This document shows positions 50,596-58,322 of a stretch of DNA of 64,000 nucleotides, one piece after another. The number at the start of each line of letters is the position of its first letter. Position 1 is the first letter of the stretch. The DNA is from Actinoplanes sichuanensis (lineage in GTDB: Bacteria > Actinomycetota > Actinomycetes > Mycobacteriales > Micromonosporaceae): positions 2,852,001 through 2,916,000 of the forward strand of contig NZ_AP028461.1 in the NCBI RefSeq assembly GCF_033097365.1. Direction: 5' to 3'. Position numbers and translations under genes: made by a program. The notes below the pieces were generated by a model. That model was not told the DNA's origin. It was given only the letters and a program-made list of their open reading frames with translations, and did no database searches.

Positions 50596-51614
50596 CGCAG
50601 GAACCCTTCAAGAGACAGGTTCTGCTCGCGGATGCCGTCGACGACCAGGGCGGCCATCCGCGCAGCCCCGTACTCGGAGAAGTGGGTGTTGTCGCCCTTC
50701 TCGGCGTAGAGGTAGATCCCGGCCGAGCCCGCCGGGCCGAGTCCCTCGACGACGGCCTTGCTCTTGGCGGTGAGGTCGATCAGCGGGACCCGGCTCGCGG
50801 TGGCCACCGCCCGCATCTCCGCCGGCAGGTTCACTCCCACCGAGTTGACGTGCTGGGCGACGGCGTCCAGCACGGCGCCGTCGAAGCGGCGCCGCACCGG
50901 CGGCGTCACCAGGACCGGGACTCCGCCACGCTCGCGGATCCCGGCGATCATCGCGGTGAGGTTGTCCCGGTACTCGGCCGCCGTCGTGGTCTTGTCGTTG
51001 TGGCCGAACTGCAGGAAGACCAGGTTGCCCGGGTTGATCAGGGGTTTGATGGCCGGGAACAGGTAGGACTTGTACCGGAAGCTCTCCGAGCTCTCGCCGG
51101 TGTCGGCATAGTTGGCGATCACGGCGCCCTTGGCCACCGACGCGGTGAGCTGCTGACCCCAGCCGGCGTACGGGGCGACCGACTGGTCGCAGACGGTGGA
51201 GTCACCGAACAGGAAAGCCACCAATGGGTTGCTCGCCGCGGACACGGTCACCGAGGTGACGGTGGGCGCGGCGCCGTCGAAGGTCAGGGTGAGGCCGGGT
51301 GATCCGGTGCCCCACGACGACGGCTGGCCCTCCGGCTCGCGCACGTTCACGGTGGCGGTACGGGTGCCCGCGGAGGCGGGGTTGAGGATCCGGCGGCGGG
51401 CCTCGACCGAGAGGCCGGTGCCGCTGCCGGTGACCGCGGTGACCAGGTAGTTGCCCGGTGCCACGTCGTAGTGGCACACGATCGGCGCGGTTCCGGTGCA
51501 GCCGGTGGGCAGGGCGGCGTTCGCGGGCGGGGCGAACAGGCCGACGCCCGCGGCGGTGGCCGCACAGGTGAGACCGGTGGCCCACGTGCGGTGCCGGGTG
51601 TCTCTTGAGGTCAT
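50592..51614 (-). CDS. secreted CE12 rhamnogalacturonan/pectin acetylesterase
   Basis: The 340-residue protein has a signal peptide ending PPANAALP, an N-terminal beta domain of about 110 residues, and an SGNH hydrolase domain with Ser in FLFGDSTVCDQ, Asn in FLQFGHNDKTT, and the Asp-His pair in GDNTHFSEYGA. These are the CE12 blocks. It removes acetyl groups from pectin, which helps the lyase encoded by the next, overlapping gene. ATG at 51614; an upstream in-frame ATG at 51626 is possible. Confidence 0.88.
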   Translation of the reverse strand: MTSRDTRHRTWATGLTCAATAAGVGLFAPPANAALPTGCTGTAPIVCHYDVAPGNYLVTAVTGSGTGLSVEARRRILNPASAGTRTATVNVREPEGQPSSWGTGSPGLTLTFDGAAPTVTSVTVSAASNPLVAFLFGDSTVCDQSVAPYAGWGQQLTASVAKGAVIANYADTGESSESFRYKSYLFPAIKPLINPGNLVFLQFGHNDKTTTAAEYRDNLTAMIAGIRERGGVPVLVTPPVRRRFDGAVLDAVAQHVNSVGVNLPAEMRAVATASRVPLIDLTAKSKAVVEGLGPAGSAGIYLYAEKGDNTHFSEYGAARMAALVVDGIREQNLSLEGFLR

Positions 51615-51729
51615 TGCTGACTCCATGGGGGATGGGATCTTGGGGGATGTCGGCGGCCGCTGCCGTCGAGTTTGATCGACGGTTTCCTATCGATTCCAAA
51701 ATTTTGCCGTCGTGTTTCCAGAATGTCAA

Positions 51730-51741
51730 TAAAACGTTTTA
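51730..51741. promoter_or_regulatory. LacI-type operator TAAAACGTTTTA (copy 1)
   Basis: A perfect 12-bp palindrome lies upstream of the acetylesterase-lyase operon. The AAAACGTTTT core with central CG is a typical LacI-family site. The same core is repeated 208 bases to the right. Confidence 0.6.
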
Positions 51742-51938
51742 ACTGGATACGCCGCAGGCTGCAGTGGCTTTGTGGGCCAGTCCGAGGCCCCTCGTGGTGA
51801 AGCGGTTGAACGCGCCTGCTCCTCCTGATCTCCGTTGACGGGGTGCTACCTGACCCCGGTGGGTCACGCGACCGGCCACGTGGCGCAGTGTTCTGCGTCC
51901 CTTTGCCCTCGGTTGCTTGACCGTCACTCCGGGCTATG

Positions 51939-51950
51939 AAAACGTTTTAA
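51939..51950. promoter_or_regulatory. LacI-type operator AAAACGTTTTAA (copy 2)
   Basis: The second copy of the AAAACGTTTT core lies upstream of the divergent secreted protein gene at 52089. The 460-base region between the two genes holds no gene. Confidence 0.6.
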
Positions 51951-52088
51951 CATCTTTACCGGGTCCTGGCCCGGAGCTGCAGTTCTTCGGGGCCGCGCCC
52001 TCTCGGGCCCCGGCGTTCGTCCACCTCCCCCGGAGCGCAGTCACTGTCGTGACAGGCGCTGCCGGCGGGGACCTCTCGAGGAGACCAC

Positions 52089-53234
52089 GTGCGACGCGTT
52101 CTACCCACGTTGGTGGCCACCCTGCTGACGATCGACGTCATGGCGACGCCGGCCCGGGCGGCGACCACACAGACCGCCGTCCTCGCTGCCTGCGATGACG
52201 GCTTCCTGTACTCCGACAATGTCGACGTCGCTCAGGATGCGAGCGGCACCGTGCACGGATTCGCCGCCTACCGGCACAGTGAGTCCTGCGGCAACCGCAT
52301 CCACTACTTCGAAGGCTCAGGCAGCTCCTGGAGCAGCCAGGCAACCGACCTGTTCGGAACGGTCGTCGGTGTCGCGCAGGACGGCACCGGCACCTATCTG
52401 CTCCACATCGTCGAGGAGATCGCCGGAACACCGCAGCTGGTCGTGGCCAAACGCGGCACCGGCGGCCAGTTCAGCCGGCTCGCTGTCCTCGGCCCGGCGG
52501 CCTCCGCCACCACCGGCGAGGGCAAGGGCGACATCGTCGCCCGTAACGGCAGGTGGCTCGCCGTCTTCCCGGTTCCCGGCGAAGCGGCCGGCGACACCGA
52601 CCTCTACACCGCCGGCACCCTGCACCACGGGCTCTCCACGGCCAAGCCGTTCATCACCGGCAGCGCCGCCGACGCCTTCCCGGCGCTCACCCTCGGCGCG
52701 GACGGCGCCGTCACCGCCGCCTGGCATCGCAGCACCGCCACCGACAAGACCGTCTACACCGCGCGCACCACCAACGGCCGGCGCTGGACACAGCGCACCG
52801 TCGCGAGCACCGGTCCCTACTCGCAACTGAAGCAGGTCGACGTGGCCGTCAGCACGGCCGGCACGTTCGTCGCCTGGGCGGAGCGCTTGCCGTCGATCCG
52901 AGTACAGGTCGCCGACGACCTCACCGGGTCATGGCAGGTCCAAGCCCCGCCGTACGAGTTCACCAACGGCACGGGCAGCTGGGACCCGGTCCTGACCACG
53001 TCCGGTACCAAGGTGGCGGTCGGCTACAGCCACGGCGACGAATACCCGGCCGACTCGGCCGTCATCGCCCAGCGCCCGGCCGCTGAGGGTTCCTGGACCA
53101 CCTCCCGGCCGGTCGGCGAGCCGTCGAACATCGATTCGTACGCCGTCGTCGGATTCGCCCTCACAGGCACGTCCCTGACGGCGGTCAGCGTTGTCGGGGA
53201 CACCGTCTACGCCCTGAGTGGGCTCACCCTCTGA
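52089..53234 (+). CDS. secreted beta-propeller-like protein, unknown function
   Basis: The 381-residue protein starts at a GTG with a GAGGAGAC site, has a signal peptide (VLPTLVATLLTIDVMATPAR) and blades resembling BNR/sialidase-type repeats (VDVAQDASGTVHGFAAY, ALTLGADGAVTAAW). The catalytic residues of sialidases are not evident. Its operator suggests co-regulation with the pectin genes. Confidence 0.6.
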   Translation: MRRVLPTLVATLLTIDVMATPARAATTQTAVLAACDDGFLYSDNVDVAQDASGTVHGFAAYRHSESCGNRIHYFEGSGSSWSSQATDLFGTVVGVAQDGTGTYLLHIVEEIAGTPQLVVAKRGTGGQFSRLAVLGPAASATTGEGKGDIVARNGRWLAVFPVPGEAAGDTDLYTAGTLHHGLSTAKPFITGSAADAFPALTLGADGAVTAAWHRSTATDKTVYTARTTNGRRWTQRTVASTGPYSQLKQVDVAVSTAGTFVAWAERLPSIRVQVADDLTGSWQVQAPPYEFTNGTGSWDPVLTTSGTKVAVGYSHGDEYPADSAVIAQRPAAEGSWTTSRPVGEPSNIDSYAVVGFALTGTSLTAVSVVGDTVYALSGLTL

Positions 53235-53240
53235 ACTGCC

Positions 53241-53274
53241 GGTGGTGCCGCCATCAGCCGATGGTGGCACCACC
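53241..53274 (+). terminator. terminator after the beta-propeller gene
   Basis: GGTGGTGCCGCCATC and GATGGTGGCACCACC pair at 14 of 15 positions around an AGCC loop, 6 bases after the stop. Confidence 0.7.
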
Positions 53275-53470
53275 CGGCCTCCCCGCGGCCCGGAGCAGGC
53301 CCCGCTTGGCGATGGTCGCGACCGGGGACGGCGAGAGGTTCGCGGCGGAATGCCCGGGCGCCGACACGAACACCCGGCCGCCGCCACAGTCGCGCGTGGG
53401 GTCGGGCCGTGCTTGAAGCGCCGCACGGCAATGTCACAGAGATTTCTCGACCTATCGCCATGGGAGCGAG

Positions 53471-54823
53471 ATGGACAACCAACAGCGGATGCAGGCGTTC
53501 ACCGGCCGGGCCGTACGGAGAAGAGCGCTCGGCGCCGCCGTGGCCGCCGCGCTGACGGCCGCAGTACTCACCACCGGCCCGGCGTCCGCCGGAGTCGAAG
53601 CCGAGGTAGCCCTCGGCGCGTCCTTCGGCGAGCGGGGCAAAGTCGTCACCGACTTCGCCGGCTGGTACGACCGTGGCAACGCAGTGGCCGCCATCGGCGA
53701 CGGCGTGATCGTCGCGGGCGACGCCAACGCTCCGGGCACCTCACTGCGCACCGGCGACTTCGGTCTGGCGCGTTACGACAAGCACGGCCGGCTGGACCGC
53801 GCTTTCGGCAGTCACGGCAAGGTCACCACCGACTTCCTCGGTGACCTCGACACCGCGACGACAGTCGCTGTGCAGTCCGACGGCAAGGTGGTGGTGGCCG
53901 GTCAGGCTTCCACCGCGAACCAGTCACGCACGATGTTCGCGTTGGCCCGCTACCGCGCCAACGGCTCACTGGACACCAGTTTCGGCACCGGAGGCAAGAT
54001 CATCACCGACCTGGGTGGTGACGCCGCGGCCACGGCCATGGTGATACAGCGCGACGGCAAGTTGGTGGTCGGCGGGATCCATTATCCGGCAGACTCCAGC
54101 ACTCGCGGATTCGAGCTGGTCCGCTATCTCCCGGACGGCACGCTCGACTCGAGCTTCGGCACCGGCGGCCGGGTGGTCACCCTGTTCGAGGGCCGGGACG
54201 ACCTCGCCGATCTGGCCCTGCAGCCGGACGGCAGGATCATTGCGGTCGGTGTCGCCGGCAACTACGTGGCGCCCGACATCGCGGTGGCACGCTATCGAAC
54301 GGACGGGTCACTGGATCCGGGCTTCGGCACCGGCGGGAAGGTCACCACCGACCTCGGCAGCCTGTTCGACACAGCCAGGGCCGTCGCCGTGCGGCCGGAC
54401 GGCACGATCGCCGTCGCCGGCGAGCTCCAAGAGGCCAGCGGGTCCGATTTCCTCCTGGCCAACTACCGTGCCGACGGCTCGCTCAATCCCGACTTCGGCA
54501 CCGACGGCACAGTGATCACGGACATCAGTGGTGGTAACGATCAGGCCTACGCGGTATTGGCGTACGGCGAGGACCTGATCGTCGCCGGCACGGCGACAGT
54601 CGGCTCACATGACAACTTCGCTCTCGTGCGCTATCACCCGGACGGCGCTCTGGACACCGGGTTCGGCAGTAACGGCAAGCTCACCACCGACTTCGGCTAC
54701 CACGCGGTAGCGCGAGGCCTGGCCAAACTCCCGCACGGCCGGCTGGTGGCCGCCGGATCGGTGGACTACCGGGACCAAGGCGGCACGGGCGACTTCGCTG
54801 TCGCCGGCTACCACCTCGACTGA
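53471..54823 (+). CDS. secreted delta-60 repeat protein
   Basis: The 450-residue protein has a signal peptide (ALGAAVAAALTAAVLTTGPASA) and about seven repeats of the delta-60 type (for example LARYRANGSLDTSFGTGGKI, QPDGRIIAVGVAGN, VARYRTDGSLDPGFGTGGKV). These repeats form beta-propellers at the cell surface. Function is unknown. Confidence 0.85.
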   Translation: MDNQQRMQAFTGRAVRRRALGAAVAAALTAAVLTTGPASAGVEAEVALGASFGERGKVVTDFAGWYDRGNAVAAIGDGVIVAGDANAPGTSLRTGDFGLARYDKHGRLDRAFGSHGKVTTDFLGDLDTATTVAVQSDGKVVVAGQASTANQSRTMFALARYRANGSLDTSFGTGGKIITDLGGDAAATAMVIQRDGKLVVGGIHYPADSSTRGFELVRYLPDGTLDSSFGTGGRVVTLFEGRDDLADLALQPDGRIIAVGVAGNYVAPDIAVARYRTDGSLDPGFGTGGKVTTDLGSLFDTARAVAVRPDGTIAVAGELQEASGSDFLLANYRADGSLNPDFGTDGTVITDISGGNDQAYAVLAYGEDLIVAGTATVGSHDNFALVRYHPDGALDTGFGSNGKLTTDFGYHAVARGLAKLPHGRLVAAGSVDYRDQGGTGDFAVAGYHLD

Positions 54824-54859
54824 CGGATCCGCACTCCCCGCTGCTGGAGCTCGGCTGTC

Positions 54860-54889
54860 CGGCCGAACCGCCCCGTGGCGGCTCGGCCG
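54860..54889. terminator. bidirectional terminator between convergent genes
   Basis: CGGCCGAACCGCC and GGCGGCTCGGCCG pair with one mismatch around a CCGT loop. Confidence 0.6.
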
Positions 54890-54922
54890 GGTCCAGGTCG
54901 CCGCCCTGACCGGTGGAGACGC

Positions 54923-55936
54923 TCAGGCGGTGTGCGCGAGATCGTCGAGGAGCACTGGCCGGCGGAGCGGAAGGCCGGCGCTGAACCGGGCCAGCTCGTC
55001 CAGGGCACCGTCGGTCATCCGCAGCACCTCCCTGCCGGCCGAGCCCGCGACGTGCGGGGTGATCATGACGTTCGGCAGGTCGTAGAGCGGCGAGCCGGCC
55101 GGCAGCGGCTCGGGGTCGGTGACGTCGAGGATCGCCTGCAGTCGCCCGGTACGGCATTCCCGCTCCAGCGCGGCGGTGTCGATCAGACTGCCCCGTGCGG
55201 TGTTGACGACCGTGCTGTGGTCGGGCAGCGCGGCGAGCTGGGTGGCGCCGATCATGTGCCGGGTGGACGGCAGCTCCGGCGCGTGGATCGACAGGACGTC
55301 CACCTGCGGCAGCATCTCGTCGAGGCCGATGTGCTCGGCCCCGTGGCGGCCCACGTCGACCGGATCGGCGAACGGGTCGACGACCAGGCAGCGGACGTTG
55401 CGCAGGACCTGGTTGACCAGTTCCACGGTTCGCCTGCCGATCCGGGAGAACCCGACGATCCCGATGGTCAGGCCGACGTTGCCGAGCGGGCCGCGATGCA
55501 GTGGCTGTGCCTGGTAGGTGCGGTGCAGCCGGGCGTCCGCGGCCAGAAACGGTGCCTTCTTGCCGGCCATGATGATCGCGGCCAGGGTGAACTCGGCCAC
55601 CGGCTCGGCGTTGATCTCGGCGCTGCTGGAGACGACGATGCCGCGTTGCCACACGGCCGGGCTCGCGAACGTGCGGACCGTGCCGGCGCAGTGCATCACG
55701 GCGCGCAGCCGGGGCAGCCGGTCCAGTGCGGCCTCGTCCAGGTAGGGCGTTCCCCAGCCGGTCAGCAGCACCTCCACCGCGGCCAGCCGGGCGGTCAGCC
55801 CCGGTGCGGTCAGGTCGGGCAGCCACATCGGATCGTCGTCCCGCGACAGCGAGCGCAGCCGCACGCGCCGGGCCGGGTCGAACTGCTGGGCCCAGCTCTC
55901 CGGCGGCAGCAGCACGAGGACGTTCGGACGGTTCAT
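54923..55936 (-). CDS. D-isomer-specific 2-hydroxyacid dehydrogenase
   Basis: The 337-residue protein has the NAD-binding Rossmann motif TIGIVGFSRIGRRTVELVNQ, the catalytic Arg in STVVNTARGSLIDT, the Glu in DVTDPEPLPAGS and the His in MITPHVAGSAG. It reduces or oxidises a 2-keto/2-hydroxy acid, perhaps from uronate breakdown. Its ATG overlaps the stop of the upstream gene (ATGA), so it is the last gene of the five-gene operon. Confidence 0.85.
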   Translation of the reverse strand: MNRPNVLVLLPPESWAQQFDPARRVRLRSLSRDDDPMWLPDLTAPGLTARLAAVEVLLTGWGTPYLDEAALDRLPRLRAVMHCAGTVRTFASPAVWQRGIVVSSSAEINAEPVAEFTLAAIIMAGKKAPFLAADARLHRTYQAQPLHRGPLGNVGLTIGIVGFSRIGRRTVELVNQVLRNVRCLVVDPFADPVDVGRHGAEHIGLDEMLPQVDVLSIHAPELPSTRHMIGATQLAALPDHSTVVNTARGSLIDTAALERECRTGRLQAILDVTDPEPLPAGSPLYDLPNVMITPHVAGSAGREVLRMTDGALDELARFSAGLPLRRPVLLDDLAHTA

Positions 55937-57537
55937 GAGTGACTTCCCCGGTCCAGGCGGGCGGCCGGCTCCGGCCGGTGCACGCCGCGTGGGCGGTAGC
56001 CGAGCTCCGCCGAGCGGCCCAGCAGGTCGGCGAGCAGCCAGACGATCGCCAGCCACATCTCGGTGCCCTGCAACCCGGGAACGGTCGCGGCGAGCCCGCG
56101 CGCGGTCGGATGCGGTGCCTGGAACCCGAATCCGGAGCCGTCGGTCCAGTGGCTGACGGCGTCGTGCAGCAGCCGTTCGGCCACGGCGGTCACCTCGGCG
56201 GCGCGGTGGCCGGTGTGCCGGGTCAGCCACAGCGGATGGGCGACGTCCAGGATGTTGCAGGCGTTCTGCCGGTCGGGGGCGAAGAACCGGGCGTCGCGGA
56301 CGTGTTCCAGCACGGTGTCGACGACCCGTTCCGGGTAGGGCAGGGGCCGGCCGAACTGGGCGTACGTGCCGCGGGAGGCGCGGTAGAAGCCGTTGACGAT
56401 CTCCAGCAGCCCGCTGTCCGGCGCGGGAGCCCCCCACATGCCGGTACGGGGATCGGCGTTCAGGTACAGCCAGCCGAACAGCGCCTCGACCACACCGTCC
56501 GCCGGTGGCTCGCCCTTGCGCAGGTTCCAGTGCAGGGCGGTGCCGAGCCCGTCGACGATGTGGCCGCCGTGCCAGGCGCTGCCGTCCCACGGCAGTTCCC
56601 GCAGCCCGGCGACGATCTGCTGCGGGGTGGCCGCGGCGAGGTACCGGACCGGCTCGGGGAACTCGCTGCCGAGCAGATCGAGGGCGTATCCGGCGCACAG
56701 GACGTGGTAGGAGTCCGCGCCGTCGAACAGGTCCAGGTCCTGCGGGGCACGCAGCCGCCGGATCTGCTCCTCGGCCGGCAGTTGGTCCGGCGCCCGGCCC
56801 AGGAGCAGGTCGGCGATCTCGACGGCGTCGCACTGGGCCCGGACAGTGGCGGGAGCCCCGGGCCGGTCGGTGAACATCCGGGACCCCGGATCCCAGCTGC
56901 GCTCCAGGATCGCGGCGGCCTGCTCGCGGGCGCGGTCGGCGAAAACAGCCAGGTCGCTGGTGGACGGGACCGGCTGCGGCACCCGCCAGCGCAGGACCCG
57001 CGCGGGGTTGCCGCCGACGACCGCCCCGGCCGGGACGTCCTTGGTGACGATCGCGCCGGCCGCGATCACGGCCCGGTCGCCGACGGTCACCCCGTCGAGG
57101 ATCACCACGTGCGAGCCGATCCACACGTCGTCGCCGACGGCGATGCCCTTGGACCAGACCGGCTGCCGGAACACCTCGACGTCCGGGTCGCTGAACGTGT
57201 GGTTGAACCCCAGGATCGAGGTGTGCGCACCGATCCGGACCGCGTCGCCGAGCCGGATCTCCCCGCGGACCACGGCGTACGCGTTGATCGTGCAGTCCCG
57301 TCCGGCCCGCAGCGACCCGCTCAGGTAGGCGCCCGCCGCGACGTAGGTGCGGTCGCCGAAGGTCAGGCTGTCGTTCTGCACCTCGGCCAGCACGGAGACG
57401 AAGCACTGCTCGCCGAACCGGTACCCGTGCTGCTCGGCGAGCTCTTGTTGCAGGCCGAGCTGGTCGCTCTGGGCGGTGGGCTCGGCATCACGCCAGAAGT
57501 TCCATGGAGAGTAGTCGAAGGGCGACGATGGGCTCAT
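55933..57537 (-). CDS. hexapeptide-repeat acyltransferase fused to an alpha-helical toroid-like domain
   Basis: Residues 1-185 form a left-handed beta-helix of the sugar O-acetyltransferase type (TINAYAVVRGEIRLGDAVRI, HTSILGFNHTFSD, VWIGSHVVILDGVTVGDRAV, KDVPAGAVVGGNPARVLRWR), with a likely catalytic His in GFNHTF. Residues 200-534 form an all-helical domain with repeated aromatic segments (DGSAWHGGHIVDGLGTALHW, ALFGWLYLNADPRTGMW, NACNILDVAHPLWLTRHTGH), like (alpha/alpha) toroid proteins. I know of no named enzyme with this pairing. It overlaps both neighbours by 4 bases. The protein has no signal peptide. Confidence 0.75.
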   Translation of the reverse strand: MSPSSPFDYSPWNFWRDAEPTAQSDQLGLQQELAEQHGYRFGEQCFVSVLAEVQNDSLTFGDRTYVAAGAYLSGSLRAGRDCTINAYAVVRGEIRLGDAVRIGAHTSILGFNHTFSDPDVEVFRQPVWSKGIAVGDDVWIGSHVVILDGVTVGDRAVIAAGAIVTKDVPAGAVVGGNPARVLRWRVPQPVPSTSDLAVFADRAREQAAAILERSWDPGSRMFTDRPGAPATVRAQCDAVEIADLLLGRAPDQLPAEEQIRRLRAPQDLDLFDGADSYHVLCAGYALDLLGSEFPEPVRYLAAATPQQIVAGLRELPWDGSAWHGGHIVDGLGTALHWNLRKGEPPADGVVEALFGWLYLNADPRTGMWGAPAPDSGLLEIVNGFYRASRGTYAQFGRPLPYPERVVDTVLEHVRDARFFAPDRQNACNILDVAHPLWLTRHTGHRAAEVTAVAERLLHDAVSHWTDGSGFGFQAPHPTARGLAATVPGLQGTEMWLAIVWLLADLLGRSAELGYRPRGVHRPEPAARLDRGSHS

Positions 57538-58322
57538 GCTTGTCCTCGCGATGCTGAGATGATCAGTTGCCACGACAGTTCGCCGCCTGCCGGGACGACG
57601 GCGGCCGGCACGTCCTCGGCGACGCCGAAGGCTCCGCCGAGCATGGGTTCGACCCCGATGCTGCGGTACGGCGCGGTGGCGGGCCAGCCGCGCAGGTTGC
57701 GCCATAATGCGACGGACCGGGGCTGGCCGTCGCATTCCAGCTCCCAGGTGAGCCGGTCGGGGCCGTCGGTCACGGTGACCCGTGGACAATCCTGCAGCAC
57801 CGCCCCGATCGCGGTGCCGTCGTCCGGGCCGAGGCGGTCCAGTGGCACCCCGAGCGGCGCGGGCCACGGCCCCTCCACGGGCGGGGCGGGGTCGGGATAG
57901 ACGCGGGTGCGGGTGCCGGAGGGAGCCTCCAGCCGGGCGAGCGGTGACAGGTCGAGCAGGGCGTGCGCGGCCCACACGAACCGGTATCCGGGCGCGGCGG
58001 ACAACCGGTAGCCGGCCACCACGGCGCCGTCGCGGCCGGTGATCCGCCGGGTCAGGGTGAAGTCCGGGGTCTCGGCGGCGAACTCGCCCGGTGACACGGC
58101 GTACCACGGGCGCGACCAGATGTCGCCGTGGTCGGGGTTCCCGCGGACGGTGGGCAGGCACTCCTCGAGGCCGCCCGCGTCCACGAACCCCGCGCCCGGA
58201 GCCACGGCGGCGCGGGCGACGTCGCGGCGCTGCCACAGCCATTCGCGGTGGCCGCTGGACAGGCTGGTCCAGCGGCCGCCCAGCGCCGCGTCGAAACGGG
58301 CGCTGAGCGGCACGGTGGTCAT
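57534..58322 (-). CDS. aldose-epimerase/mutarotase-like protein
   Basis: The 262-residue protein fits the galactose-mutarotase fold: TSLSSGHREWLWQRRD near the start, GYRFVWAAHALLDLSPLARL with a His expected at the active site, and APYRSIGVEPMLGGAFG near the end, carrying the candidate Glu. The ATG at 58322 overlaps the stop of the glycosidase gene. It likely interconverts sugar anomers. Confidence 0.75.
   Translation of the reverse strand: MTTVPLSARFDAALGGRWTSLSSGHREWLWQRRDVARAAVAPGAGFVDAGGLEECLPTVRGNPDHGDIWSRPWYAVSPGEFAAETPDFTLTRRITGRDGAVVAGYRLSAAPGYRFVWAAHALLDLSPLARLEAPSGTRTRVYPDPAPPVEGPWPAPLGVPLDRLGPDDGTAIGAVLQDCPRVTVTDGPDRLTWELECDGQPRSVALWRNLRGWPATAPYRSIGVEPMLGGAFGVAEDVPAAVVPAGGELSWQLIISASRGQA

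Noticed and set aside
54923..57406. 827-residue frame that would fuse a long N-terminal region to the hydroxyacid dehydrogenase
   Set aside because: The first 490 residues are shadow sequence of the acyltransferase-fusion gene; the true ATG at 55936 overlaps that gene's stop.
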